The notes below the pieces were generated by a model. The model made no database searches, was not told where the DNA came from, and worked only from the letters and a program-made list of their open reading frames with translations. A program made the position numbers and the translations under genes. Positions 38,201-45,476 of a DNA stretch of 64,000 nt are shown here, one piece after another (the stretch's first letter is position 1; each line of letters opens with the position of its first letter). Location of the stretch: assembly GCA_002733665.1 (NCBI GenBank), contig NVWM01000028.1, forward strand, positions 42,942 through 106,941. The letters are read 5' to 3'. This stretch comes from Lutibacter sp. GTDB taxonomy: Bacteria > Bacteroidota > Bacteroidia > Flavobacteriales > Flavobacteriaceae.

Positions 38201-38378
38201 ACTTGATTCAAGTTTTGGAGTTCGTCAAATACCAACAAACACACAACCAATTGGTGTAACTGTTTCAAATGGTGTTCCAACATATGCGTTTGATACATCT
38301 TTAGAATCTACTTATTCAGATGATTTGAGTTTGTTATCTAGATGGCAAATGCAATTTGGATTGAAATATATTTTCTAA
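35268..38378 (+). CDS. Oar-like TonB-dependent outer-membrane protein
   Basis: The 1036-residue protein has a signal peptide (about 1-20, NSFSQ), a carboxypeptidase-regulatory-like domain (about 22-105), a plug domain from LDEVVITTSKN through NDLTRLTPSSDGNSFGGGNNKMNNLSLDG, and a beta-barrel ending WQMQFGLKYIF. It belongs to the Oar group (named from the Myxococcus protein), large TonB-dependent-type outer-membrane proteins that usually lack a SusD partner. The substrate is unknown; roles in peptide or adhesin handling have been suggested for some members. It is a single gene with its own promoter element and a GC-rich terminator. Confidence 0.92.
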   Translation: MKKKYFFILLFFGIILNSFSQVTTASMRGVVGDVSGPLPQASVVAVHTPSGTSYGTDTQFNGTYNLPNMRVGGPYKITVSFIGFKEQIFENVFLQVGEKLKLNVSLEEEASQLDEVVITTSKNTTINSGRTGSSTSIGSEQIKSLPTISRSINDLTRLTPSSDGNSFGGGNNKMNNLSLDGSIFNNPFGLDGGTPGSQTNAQPISLDAIDQIQVDIAPFDVTSSGFTGASVNAVTKSGTNDFHGSVFGFYRNDDVTGTKVGGTDLFKADLKHLQAGFSIGGPIIKDKLFFFANAEIERRDDLASGFRPNEGGETVEGSVSRVLRSDLEAVSAALANLGYETGGYENILHATDNEKFIVKLDWNINNNHSLTAIYNQLDASRDKPAHPTAFFNRGPSANTTQFANSGYSINNKLQSAIVELKSRFGTKFSNNLQVGYTHFDDFRTPLSAPAPSITILKDGSPYIIAGHEPFSVNNRLDQKVFQITNNFKIYSGAHTVTLGASFEKFQFDNSFNLGFYGARGLFFPSAGSVSDFLTYAADTSPSGLGAEITAAEATFAANDWSLAETNVGQLSFYAQDEVTLLEDFTLTLGLRFDKPNYFDTAEKAQENIDANCCYDPSIEYFNPDGSSQFYNSTKLPGENKFLFSPRLGFNWDLKGDNTKQLRGGLGIFTGRLPFVWIGNQVQNVNSFFYTTVAPNFNFPQVFRSSLGYDQKFENGLTVSTDLMYSKNIDAIFATNIGLRSPSGTLQGVGSRPIYEAGDITNHAWSVTNTDVGNVFNFSVQLKKRWENNFNMSIAYDYLDARDATSPTEEITNATFGANPNIGNVNIAKSSPSRFGHKHRVVGSAYKKFNYGEGKWSTTLTTFFEYTESGRHSFVYGGDINGDGSAQNDLIYIPTASEIPTMTFVGTPTEQAAQMTALENYINQDDYLAGNRGEFAGRNATLAPWFSNWDVRLAQDYNFGADSNKKIQFTIDILNFGNLLDSSFGVRQIPTNTQPIGVTVSNGVPTYAFDTSLESTYSDDLSLLSRWQMQFGLKYIF

Positions 38379-38401
38379 AAAAGAAGAAAAATAATTATTG
38401 C

Positions 38402-38432
38402 AAAACCGTTCGCCATTGGCGGGCGGTTTTTT
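38402..38432 (+). terminator. Terminator after the Oar-like gene
   Basis: The arms ACCGTTCGCC and GGCGGGCGGT pair with two G-U, close a short loop and are followed by six T. Confidence 0.85.
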
Positions 38433-38439
38433 ATTTTTG
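38432..38439 (+). promoter_or_regulatory. -7 promoter element for the DUF6495 gene
   Basis: TATTTTTG matches TAnnTTTG, starting in the T-run of the preceding terminator and ending 17 bases before the ATG. Confidence 0.4.
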
Positions 38440-38456
38440 CAGCAGAATATAATAAG

Positions 38457-38927
38457 ATGAAATACAGACAGCTTACCAAAGAACAATTTGAAGAATTACA
38501 TTTAGAGTTTGCTACTTTTTTAGCAGCACAGCAGATAGATGTGAAAGAATGGAAAGAAATAAAAGAAAGTAAGCCAAAAGTTGCTGAAGATGAGATGAAT
38601 TTATTTAGTGATGTTGTTTGGGACAAAGTTCTAGAAAAAGCAAATTATTTAGAGCATTTTTCAAAACAATCAATCAATCTATTTAGGTGTGATGCTGAGC
38701 AAATCCATAGAATTGTTGTAAAAGTAAATAAAGAAGAAATAAACCTTTTAAATTCTGATGACTATAATTGGTTTTTTGATAATTCAAATGACGAATCTAT
38801 AGAGTATTTTAAAGGTCAAAAACCTTATATTAAAGAACGCAATTTGGAAATTTTTGATTTGATTGAAAAAGGAAGTGTAGTTTCTGACGGGAAATTATAC
38901 GAAGCTGTATTTAAATTGATTAGTTAA
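38457..38927 (+). CDS. DUF6495 family protein
   Basis: The 156-residue soluble, acidic protein has the N-terminal pattern of a family found in Flavobacteriia: MKYRQLTKEQFEELHLEFATFLA, then WKEIKESKPKVAEDEMNLFSDVVWDKVL and YLEHFSKQSINLFRC. I assign it to DUF6495 from memory of the family pattern. No catalytic motif, membrane segment or signal peptide is visible. It lies 56 bases upstream of the TrmH-like gene on the same strand and may be co-transcribed with it. Function is unknown. Confidence 0.65.
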   Translation: MKYRQLTKEQFEELHLEFATFLAAQQIDVKEWKEIKESKPKVAEDEMNLFSDVVWDKVLEKANYLEHFSKQSINLFRCDAEQIHRIVVKVNKEEINLLNSDDYNWFFDNSNDESIEYFKGQKPYIKERNLEIFDLIEKGSVVSDGKLYEAVFKLIS

Positions 38928-38983
38928 AAAAAATAGTTATTTTTATAAACGATTAAACAAACGAATACATTCACAGAATTAAT

Positions 38984-39661
38984 ATGACCAAAAAAGAAGC
39001 ACTAGATTATTACAATCACATAGCTCCAATGCTGAGTGATCGTCGTAAGGACTTATTTGATGTGATATTGGCACAACGAACGCGACATTTTACTGTGATT
39101 TTAGAAGATTTATACCAAAAACACAATACAAGTGCTATCGTTAGGAGTTGTGATATTTTTGGAATACAAGATGTACATATCATTGAGAATAAATATAAAA
39201 GCTATATGTCAAACCAAGTTGGAAAAGGTTCTCAAAAATGGCTTGATTTTCATCGATATAGAGAAAAACAAATAAACACACAAGATTGTATAGATGATAT
39301 AAAAAATAAAGGCTATCAATTGATAGCGACAACGCCACACAATGATTCTTGTTTCGTTCAAGATTTTGATATTACCAAAAAATCGGCCTTTGTATTTGGT
39401 GTAGAAAAAGAAGGAGTTTCTCAGACTATGATGGATCAAGCAGATGGTTTTTTAAAGATACCAATGGTTGGATTTACTGAGAGCTTAAATGTTTCCGTTG
39501 CTGCAGCAATAACATTACAATCTGTAACAGATAAATTAAGGCGTTCTGATATTCAATGGCAATTGAGTGAAGAAGAACAATTCTTTAAGAAAATTGATTG
39601 GATGGAAAAAACTATTAAGAGTATCAAGAAAGTTAAAGAACGATATTTTGAGGAAAATTAA
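38984..39661 (+). CDS. trmH: TrmH-family tRNA/rRNA 2'-O-methyltransferase
   Basis: The 225-residue SPOUT methyltransferase has the three TrmH motifs: motif 1 NTSAIVRSCDIFGIQDVHIIE (about 46-66, with the conserved N and R), motif 2 around VFGVEKEGVS, and motif 3 IPMVGFTESLNVSVAAAI, which forms the SAM-binding knot. The N-terminus RRKDLFDVILAQRTRHFTVILEDLY matches TrmH proper, which makes Gm18 in tRNA. The closely related 23S rRNA enzymes cannot be fully excluded. It ends three bases before the stop codon of the convergent Fnr-like gene. Confidence 0.85.
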   Translation: MTKKEALDYYNHIAPMLSDRRKDLFDVILAQRTRHFTVILEDLYQKHNTSAIVRSCDIFGIQDVHIIENKYKSYMSNQVGKGSQKWLDFHRYREKQINTQDCIDDIKNKGYQLIATTPHNDSCFVQDFDITKKSAFVFGVEKEGVSQTMMDQADGFLKIPMVGFTESLNVSVAAAITLQSVTDKLRRSDIQWQLSEEEQFFKKIDWMEKTIKSIKKVKERYFEEN

Positions 39662-39663
39662 TA

Positions 39664-40338
39664 CTATTGATTAAGTAAACCTTGTTGATCTATAATTTTT
39701 ATTTTCTTTCCTTCAGTAGTAATTAAGCCATCTTTTTTAAATTGTGATAAGATTCTAATTGCAGATTCTGTAGCAGTCCCAACTATATTTGCATAATCAT
39801 CTCTTGTTAAAATAACACTTAGCATTCCATCATCATCAACACCAAAATTATCATAAATATATAATAGCGTTTCTGCCATTCTTATTTTGACAGGTTTTTG
39901 AGCTAAATCAACTATGTGATTATCTGTTTCTTTAAGAGCATTTGACATATTCTTTAATACTGACAAAGAGAACTTTGAGTTATTAGTAAGGTTATTTATA
40001 ATTTCTTTTTTTGGGATAAAGCAAACATCCATATCTGTCATTGATGTCGCCTTAAGATTAGTTGCTTCATCAGCAATAACACTACGCTGTCCTAATAAAT
40101 TACCTTTTCCTATAAAATTGATGATTTGATCCTTGCCATTGATTCCCATTTTAGAAATCTTACAAACCCCTTGGCGAATACAAAAAACACCATTGATATT
40201 TTCACTTTCGCCAAAAATAACATCACCTCTTTTAAAGCTTAGGGTAGTTTTACAATCTGTTATACTTAAGAGTTCCTCATTATTTAAAGTCTTTAATGAA
40301 TTTAACTCTTTAATAATACATTGCTGACAATTCTTCAT
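39664..40338 (-). CDS. Crp/Fnr-family transcriptional regulator, FNR-like
   Basis: The 224-residue regulator has an N-terminal cyclic-nucleotide-like sensor domain (about 25-140) and a C-terminal winged helix (about 150-220, recognition region DYANIVGTATESAIRILSQFKKDGLI). The N-terminus CQQCIIKEL aligns with the CQDCSISQLC cluster of E. coli FNR, giving Cys4 and Cys7, but the third cysteine is Asn. Cys106 in TSMTDMDVCFIP aligns with FNR Cys122. It may hold an oxygen-sensitive iron-sulfur cluster with an altered ligand. It is divergent from the cbb3 oxidase genes, with an FNR-like palindrome in the gap, and is their probable activator under low oxygen. Confidence 0.9.
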   Translation of the reverse strand: MKNCQQCIIKELNSLKTLNNEELLSITDCKTTLSFKRGDVIFGESENINGVFCIRQGVCKISKMGINGKDQIINFIGKGNLLGQRSVIADEATNLKATSMTDMDVCFIPKKEIINNLTNNSKFSLSVLKNMSNALKETDNHIVDLAQKPVKIRMAETLLYIYDNFGVDDDGMLSVILTRDDYANIVGTATESAIRILSQFKKDGLITTEGKKIKIIDQQGLLNQ

Positions 40339-40377
40339 ATATTAAATTATATAATGTTTTGTAAAACTAATAAAAGT

Positions 40378-40391
40378 GTGATAAATATCAC
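40378..40391. promoter_or_regulatory. FNR/CRP-like operator upstream of ccoI
   Basis: GTGATAAATATCAC is a palindrome (GTGAT, AAAT spacer, ATCAC) close to the FNR consensus TTGAT-N4-ATCAA. Its centre is 29.5 bases upstream of the TA of the ccoI -7 box, which puts it near -41.5, the class II activator position. It also lies 40 bases ahead of the divergent regulator gene and could mediate autoregulation. Confidence 0.7.
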
Positions 40392-40413
40392 CTATTTTAT
40401 TTAATTAATATTT

Positions 40414-40421
40414 TATTTTTG
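40414..40421 (+). promoter_or_regulatory. -7 promoter element for ccoI
   Basis: TATTTTTG matches TAnnTTTG. It ends 11 bases before the ATG, so the leader is only about six bases. There is no -33 TTG at the usual distance, as expected for an activator-dependent promoter. Confidence 0.6.
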
Positions 40422-40432
40422 TACCAGTTTAT

Positions 40433-42820
40433 ATGAAAAAAAACAGAAAGCATAATTTATGTTTCCATTGCGGAGACGAAAACGGTAAGAATACATTAAC
40501 ATTTCAAGAAAAATCTTTTTGTTGTAATGGTTGCAAGACTGTTTTTGAGATTTTTTCTGAAAATGATTTAACGTGTTATTATGATTTTGAGAATTCTCCA
40601 GGAGCAATTCCAAAGGAGATTGAAGGGAAGTTCGATTATCTTCAAAAACAAAAAATTATTGATAAACTAGTTGAATTTGATGATGGTACTATTCAAATCG
40701 TTACGCTATATGTACCTCATATTCACTGTAGCTCTTGTATTTGGGTTCTTGAAAACCTAAATAAACTCAACGTAAATATTTCATCATCACAAGTTAATTT
40801 TGGAAAGAAGACAGTCAGAATAACATACAATGCAAAGGAATATTCATTGAAAGAAGTAGTGCTATTAATAAGTTCAATTGGATACGAACCATATATTAGT
40901 TTAGATGATTTCAAAACAGGAAAACAACATGTTAATAGATCGTTGATATACAAACTTGGTATTGCAGGTTTTGCATTTGGAAACATTATGTTTTTATCGT
41001 TTCCAGAATATTTTCAGGTTGATGGTTTTTGGATAGAAAAATACAAGCCATTCTTTCGTTGGTTGATGTTTTTCTTCTCACTTCCTGTAGTTTTTTATGC
41101 AGCTAACGACTATTTTATTACTGCATATAAAGGCTTACGTTCAAAAATATTAAATATTGATGTGCCAATAGCACTCGGAATTGCAGTGCTTTTCTTACGA
41201 AGCACTATCGAAATCATGTTTGATTTAGGTTCAGGATTTTTCGATAGTCTTTCAGGATTGGTTTTCTTTTTATTGATTGGGAAGTTTTTTCAGCAAAAAA
41301 CATATTCCTTCTTGTCATTTGAAAGAGATTATAAATCATACTTTCCAATTGCAGTAACTAAGATTTTTTCTGATGGAAAAGAAACACCAATACAAGTATA
41401 TGATATTGTGAAAGGAGATAGGTTGCTTATCAAAAATGAAGAACTTATTCCCGTTGATGGAATTCTGATAAACGGCAACGCATCAATAGATTATAGTTTT
41501 GTTACGGGAGAATCTGAAAAAGTGAGTAAAAATTCTGGAGACAAACTTTTTGCTGGAGGAAAACAGACTTCAGGAGTAATTGAAATGGAAGTGTTAAAAT
41601 CGGTTGAGCAAAGTTATTTGACACAACTTTGGAGTAACGATATTTTTAATAAAAATAAAGAAGAGGCATTTACAACACTTACCAATAAAATAAGTAAGCA
41701 TTTTACGATTTATGTATTGAGTATTGCTATAATTGCAACAGTCTTTTGGTTATTCTATGATATTTCAAAAGCGATGAATGTGTTTACAGCAGTACTAATT
41801 ATTGCGTGTCCTTGTGCTATTGCTTTAGCAGCACCTTTTACTTTTGGAAACTTGTTACGTATCTTTGGAAAGTTAAAATTCTATGTGAAAAATGCAAATG
41901 CAATCGAACAATTAGCATCTATAAATACAGTCATTTTTGACAAAACAGGTACAATAACTTCAAACGAAGAAAGCACAGCAACTTATGAAGGAGAATCACT
42001 TTCAACTATAGAAGAAATGTTGCTTAAAAATACGCTAAGAGGTTCAAATCACCCGTTGAGTAGAACATTATATGATGTTTTGGATGATAACAATATTATT
42101 ACACTTGATAATTTTGAAGAACATTTAGGACAAGGAATTGAAGCGTCTCATAATGAAGAAAGTATTAAAATTGGTTCAGCAAGTTTTGTTGGTCAACTAC
42201 AAGATACTTCTGTATTAAATACAACTGTTCATATCAGTACAAACAATAATTATAAAGGTAAATATACTTTTTATAATAGTTATAGAAAAGGAGTTTCAAA
42301 GCTATTTAATACTCTAAAAAATAATTACGATATAGTTATACTCTCTGGAGATAATGAAGGAGAAAAGGAAAATTTAAAGAAATTATTGCCTAGTAAAACG
42401 AAGCTTATTTTTAATCAAAAACCAGATGATAAGTTAGATTATATTAAGTACCATCAAACTGAAGGAGCAAAGGTGCTAATGATTGGCGACGGATTAAATG
42501 ATGCTGGAGCCTTGGCGCAAAGTGATGTAGGTGTTGCAATTTCAGAAAACGTAAATGTATTTTCTCCTGCATGTGATGCTATTTTAGATGCCACAAAGTT
42601 TAATCAATTAGGGAATTATATAAATACATCAAAATCTGCAGTTAAAATTATTAATTGGAGTTTTGTATTGTCTTTTGCATATAATATTATAGGACTATAT
42701 TTCGCTGTAACAGGGCAATTATCTCCTATAGTCGCTGCAATTCTAATGCCTTTGAGCTCTATAAGTATTGTTGTTTTTACAACACTTGCTACTAATTTTT
42801 TAGGGAGAAAATTAGAATGA
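40433..42820 (+). CDS. ccoI: CcoI-type copper-transporting P1B-ATPase
   Basis: The 795-residue inner-membrane pump has a cysteine-rich N-terminus (CFHCG...CCNGC, about 10-35), a metal-binding domain with HCSSC near residue 100, the membrane metal site CPC in IIACPCAIALAAP, the phosphorylation motif DKTGT, and the hinge GDGLNDAGALAQSDVGVAI. The Cys-rich N-terminal module followed by one heavy-metal domain is the layout of CcoI/FixI (CopA2-like) pumps that supply copper for cbb3 oxidase assembly. It is the first gene of the oxidase cluster and is preceded by an FNR-like operator. Confidence 0.93.
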   Translation: MKKNRKHNLCFHCGDENGKNTLTFQEKSFCCNGCKTVFEIFSENDLTCYYDFENSPGAIPKEIEGKFDYLQKQKIIDKLVEFDDGTIQIVTLYVPHIHCSSCIWVLENLNKLNVNISSSQVNFGKKTVRITYNAKEYSLKEVVLLISSIGYEPYISLDDFKTGKQHVNRSLIYKLGIAGFAFGNIMFLSFPEYFQVDGFWIEKYKPFFRWLMFFFSLPVVFYAANDYFITAYKGLRSKILNIDVPIALGIAVLFLRSTIEIMFDLGSGFFDSLSGLVFFLLIGKFFQQKTYSFLSFERDYKSYFPIAVTKIFSDGKETPIQVYDIVKGDRLLIKNEELIPVDGILINGNASIDYSFVTGESEKVSKNSGDKLFAGGKQTSGVIEMEVLKSVEQSYLTQLWSNDIFNKNKEEAFTTLTNKISKHFTIYVLSIAIIATVFWLFYDISKAMNVFTAVLIIACPCAIALAAPFTFGNLLRIFGKLKFYVKNANAIEQLASINTVIFDKTGTITSNEESTATYEGESLSTIEEMLLKNTLRGSNHPLSRTLYDVLDDNNIITLDNFEEHLGQGIEASHNEESIKIGSASFVGQLQDTSVLNTTVHISTNNNYKGKYTFYNSYRKGVSKLFNTLKNNYDIVILSGDNEGEKENLKKLLPSKTKLIFNQKPDDKLDYIKYHQTEGAKVLMIGDGLNDAGALAQSDVGVAISENVNVFSPACDAILDATKFNQLGNYINTSKSAVKIINWSFVLSFAYNIIGLYFAVTGQLSPIVAAILMPLSSISIVVFTTLATNFLGRKLE

Positions 42821-42834
42821 TTAAAAATAGCAAA

Positions 42835-42852
42835 ACATGATAAATATCATGT
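42835..42852. promoter_or_regulatory. FNR-like operator upstream of ccoS
   Basis: ACATGATAAATATCATGT is a perfect palindrome (ACATGAT, AAAT, ATCATGT) sharing the core TGATAAATATCA with the ccoI operator. Its centre is again exactly 29.5 bases upstream of a -7 box. The hairpin plus the T-run on its right could also act as a weak terminator for ccoI. Confidence 0.7.
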
Positions 42853-42872
42853 TTTTTTATAAATTGGAAACT

Positions 42873-42880
42873 TAAATTTG
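42873..42880 (+). promoter_or_regulatory. -7 promoter element for the ccoS-ccoNO-ccoQ-ccoP operon
   Basis: TAAATTTG matches TAnnTTTG, with a predicted start about 14 bases before the ccoS ATG. No -33 TTG is at the right distance. Confidence 0.6.
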
Positions 42881-42899
42881 AACCATAACTTCAATAGGT

Positions 42900-43091
42900 A
42901 TGAGTGTTATATATATGATGTTGATAATCAGTATTATCATTGCTATTGTCTTTTTTATTGTCTTTATAATTGCAGTAAGAAATGGACAGTACGATGATAG
43001 TTATACGCCATCTGTACGTATGCTCTTTGAAGACGAACTTGTAAAAGAGAAACCAAAAAAAACAAAACTAATCACAAAAAACAATAAATAA
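42900..43091 (+). CDS. ccoS: cbb3-type oxidase assembly protein CcoS
   Basis: The 63-residue protein has one N-terminal membrane helix (about 1-26) followed by the short conserved segment NGQYDDSYTPSVRMLFEDE, which is diagnostic for CcoS. CcoS is needed for inserting copper and heme cofactors into the cbb3 oxidase. It starts 79 bases after ccoI, with its own operator and -7 element, and ends 3 bases before the oxidase subunit gene. Confidence 0.93.
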   Translation: MSVIYMMLIISIIIAIVFFIVFIIAVRNGQYDDSYTPSVRMLFEDELVKEKPKKTKLITKNNK

Positions 43092-43094
43092 ATT

Positions 43095-45284
43095 ATGGAA
43101 GTACAACAATTTTATTACGATAATAAGGTCGTTAAAAAATTCATTTATGCAACAATCCTTTGGGGAGTTGTAGGGATGACAGTCGGCTTATTGTTAGCCT
43201 TTCTTTTTGTTTTTCCTAATCTTACTGATGGTATTTCATGGCTAAGTTTTGGTAGATTAAGACCTTTGCATACCAATGCAGTAATTTTCGCATTTGTTGG
43301 AAATGCCATTTTTGCAGGAGTTTACTACTCTACACAAAGATTGTTAAAAGCAAGAATGTATAGTGATTTTTTAAGTAATTTTAATTTTTGGGCTTGGCAA
43401 CTTTTAATTGTTGGTGCCGCCATTACATTGCCTTTAGGTTATACAACTTCAAAAGAATATGCAGAATTAGAATGGCCTTTTGATATTGCTATTGCATTGA
43501 TTTGGGTTGCATTTGGAGTAAACTTAATTGGTACAATGATAAAAAGAAGACAGCGTCATTTATACGTTGCTATTTGGTTTTATTTAGCCACTTTTATAAC
43601 GGTTGCTGTACTTCATATTTTTAATAGTTTAGCACTTCCTGTAACAGCATTAAAAAGTTATTCTGTATATGCAGGAGTTCAAGATGCATTAGTACAATGG
43701 TGGTATGGACATAATGCTGTGGCATTTTTCTTAACCACACCATTTTTAGGATTGATGTATTACTTTGTTCCAAAAGCAGCTAATAGACCAGTATATTCTT
43801 ATAGATTATCAATCGTTCACTTTTGGTCGTTAATATTTATTTATATTTGGGCAGGACCTCACCATCTTTTATACACAGCACTTCCAGAATGGGCACAAAA
43901 CTTAGGTGTTGCATTTTCAATAATGTTATTAATGCCTTCTTGGGGAGGAATGATAAATGGGTTATTAACACTTAGAGGTGCTTGGGATAAAGTACGTACA
44001 GATCCTGTATTAAAGTTTATGGTAGTTGCAATTACAGGTTATGGTATGGCAACTTTTGAAGGGCCATTATTATCACTAAAAGGAGTAAATGCAATTGCAC
44101 ATTATACAGATTGGATTATAGCGCACGTACATGTTGGTGCATTAGCATGGAATGGTTTCCTAACTTTTGGAATGATTTATTGGATGGTTCCACGATTATT
44201 TAAAACAAAATTATATTCTGTTGCACTTGCCAACATGCACTTTTGGATTGGTACCTTAGGTATTATATTATATGCTTTGCCAATGTACATTGCAGGTTTT
44301 GTACAAGCGAGTATGTGGAAACAATTTAATCCTGATGGAACATTGACCTATGGAAATTTCTTAGAAACAGTTTCAGAGATTATACCAATGTATTGGATGC
44401 GTGCGATTGGAGGAACGCTCTTTATTATCGGTATGTTAATTTTAGTTTATAACGTTATTTTAACAATAAGGCAAGGAAGTAGTGTAGAAGATGAATTGGC
44501 AGAAGCACCTGCTCTTAAAAAAGTTTCTAAGCACAGAACAAAAGGCGAAACTTGGCATACTTGGTTAGAGCGTAAACCAATTAAATTAACAATCTACGCT
44601 GCAATTGTAATTTTAATAGGAGGTGTTGTGCAGATAGTACCAACTATTATGGTAAAATCAAATATACCAACTATAAGTAGTGTAAAACCATATACTCCAT
44701 TAGAACTAGAAGGTAGAGATTTATACATTCGTGAAGGATGTGTTGGTTGTCACTCGCAAATGATACGACCATTTAGAAGTGAAGTCGAGCGATATGGAGA
44801 ATACTCTAAAGCGGGAGAATTTGTATACGATCATCCTTTCCTTTGGGGAAGCAAGCGTACAGGACCAGATTTACACCGTATTGGTGGAAAATACTCTGAT
44901 AGTTGGCATTTAAACCACATGTATGATCCTCAAAGCACTTCGTCAGGTTCTATTATGCCTCGTTATCAATGGTTGATTAATGATGAATTAGATAAGTCTG
45001 ATACAGAAAAGAAAATGAGAGTGATGGTAAAACTTGGTGTTCCATATTCTGATGAAGAAATTGACAATGCTCAAGAAAATATGTTAGCACAAGGAACTCA
45101 AATAGAAGAAAACCTTTATGCAGATCCTGATTTCGCAAAGATTTATGAAGAAGATAAGAAATCTGGAGGAGAAGATTTTGTAGAAATGCGTAATCGTGAA
45201 ATAGTAGCAATGATTGCATATTTACAACGATTGGGAACAGATATAAAAGTAAAAAACACAAACGAACAAACCTCTAAAAATTAG
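43095..45284 (+). CDS. ccoNO: cbb3-type cytochrome c oxidase, fused subunits I and II (CcoN-CcoO)
   Basis: The 729-residue membrane protein joins two subunits. Residues about 1-480 are CcoN, the heme-copper catalytic subunit with 12 or more helices and conserved histidines (LRPLHTNAVIFAF, WWYGHNAVAFFLT, GPHHLLYT, AHVHVGALAWNG). Residues about 500-729 are CcoO, with one membrane helix and the c-type heme motif CVGCH at about 548-552, followed by MIRPFRSEVERYGEYSKAGEF. The complex reduces oxygen to water with high affinity and pumps protons. The fusion is usual in Bacteroidota; proteobacteria encode the two parts separately. Confidence 0.96.
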   Translation: MEVQQFYYDNKVVKKFIYATILWGVVGMTVGLLLAFLFVFPNLTDGISWLSFGRLRPLHTNAVIFAFVGNAIFAGVYYSTQRLLKARMYSDFLSNFNFWAWQLLIVGAAITLPLGYTTSKEYAELEWPFDIAIALIWVAFGVNLIGTMIKRRQRHLYVAIWFYLATFITVAVLHIFNSLALPVTALKSYSVYAGVQDALVQWWYGHNAVAFFLTTPFLGLMYYFVPKAANRPVYSYRLSIVHFWSLIFIYIWAGPHHLLYTALPEWAQNLGVAFSIMLLMPSWGGMINGLLTLRGAWDKVRTDPVLKFMVVAITGYGMATFEGPLLSLKGVNAIAHYTDWIIAHVHVGALAWNGFLTFGMIYWMVPRLFKTKLYSVALANMHFWIGTLGIILYALPMYIAGFVQASMWKQFNPDGTLTYGNFLETVSEIIPMYWMRAIGGTLFIIGMLILVYNVILTIRQGSSVEDELAEAPALKKVSKHRTKGETWHTWLERKPIKLTIYAAIVILIGGVVQIVPTIMVKSNIPTISSVKPYTPLELEGRDLYIREGCVGCHSQMIRPFRSEVERYGEYSKAGEFVYDHPFLWGSKRTGPDLHRIGGKYSDSWHLNHMYDPQSTSSGSIMPRYQWLINDELDKSDTEKKMRVMVKLGVPYSDEEIDNAQENMLAQGTQIEENLYADPDFAKIYEEDKKSGGEDFVEMRNREIVAMIAYLQRLGTDIKVKNTNEQTSKN

Positions 45285-45289
45285 AAATT

Positions 45290-45472
45290 ATGTTGAAATT
45301 TGTAAAAAATCATATGGAAAGTATTACTGGAATTGAAATATATCCTTTAATATCATTAGTTATCTTTTTCTCCTTTTTTATTGTCTTATTTTGGTGGGTT
45401 TTTACTTCCAAAAAAGAATATATAGAGAAAGTTAGCAATATCCCTTTTGAATCAACCACTACTAAAATTTAA
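45290..45472 (+). CDS. ccoQ: cbb3-type oxidase subunit IV (CcoQ/FixQ)
   Basis: The 60-residue protein has one membrane helix (about 18-38, PLISLVIFFSFFIVLFWWVF) followed by the short charged tail TSKKEYIEKVSNIPFE typical of CcoQ. It stabilises the assembled complex. It lies between ccoNO and ccoP with gaps of five and four bases, which supports co-translation. Confidence 0.88.
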   Translation: MLKFVKNHMESITGIEIYPLISLVIFFSFFIVLFWWVFTSKKEYIEKVSNIPFESTTTKI

Positions 45473-45476
45473 ATAG

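Noticed and set aside
42832..42858. The palindrome after ccoI looked like an ordinary intrinsic terminator because T7 follows it.
   Set aside because: Its core is identical to the ccoI operator and its distance to the next -7 box is identical, so an operator role explains more. A double role remains possible and is noted in the feature.
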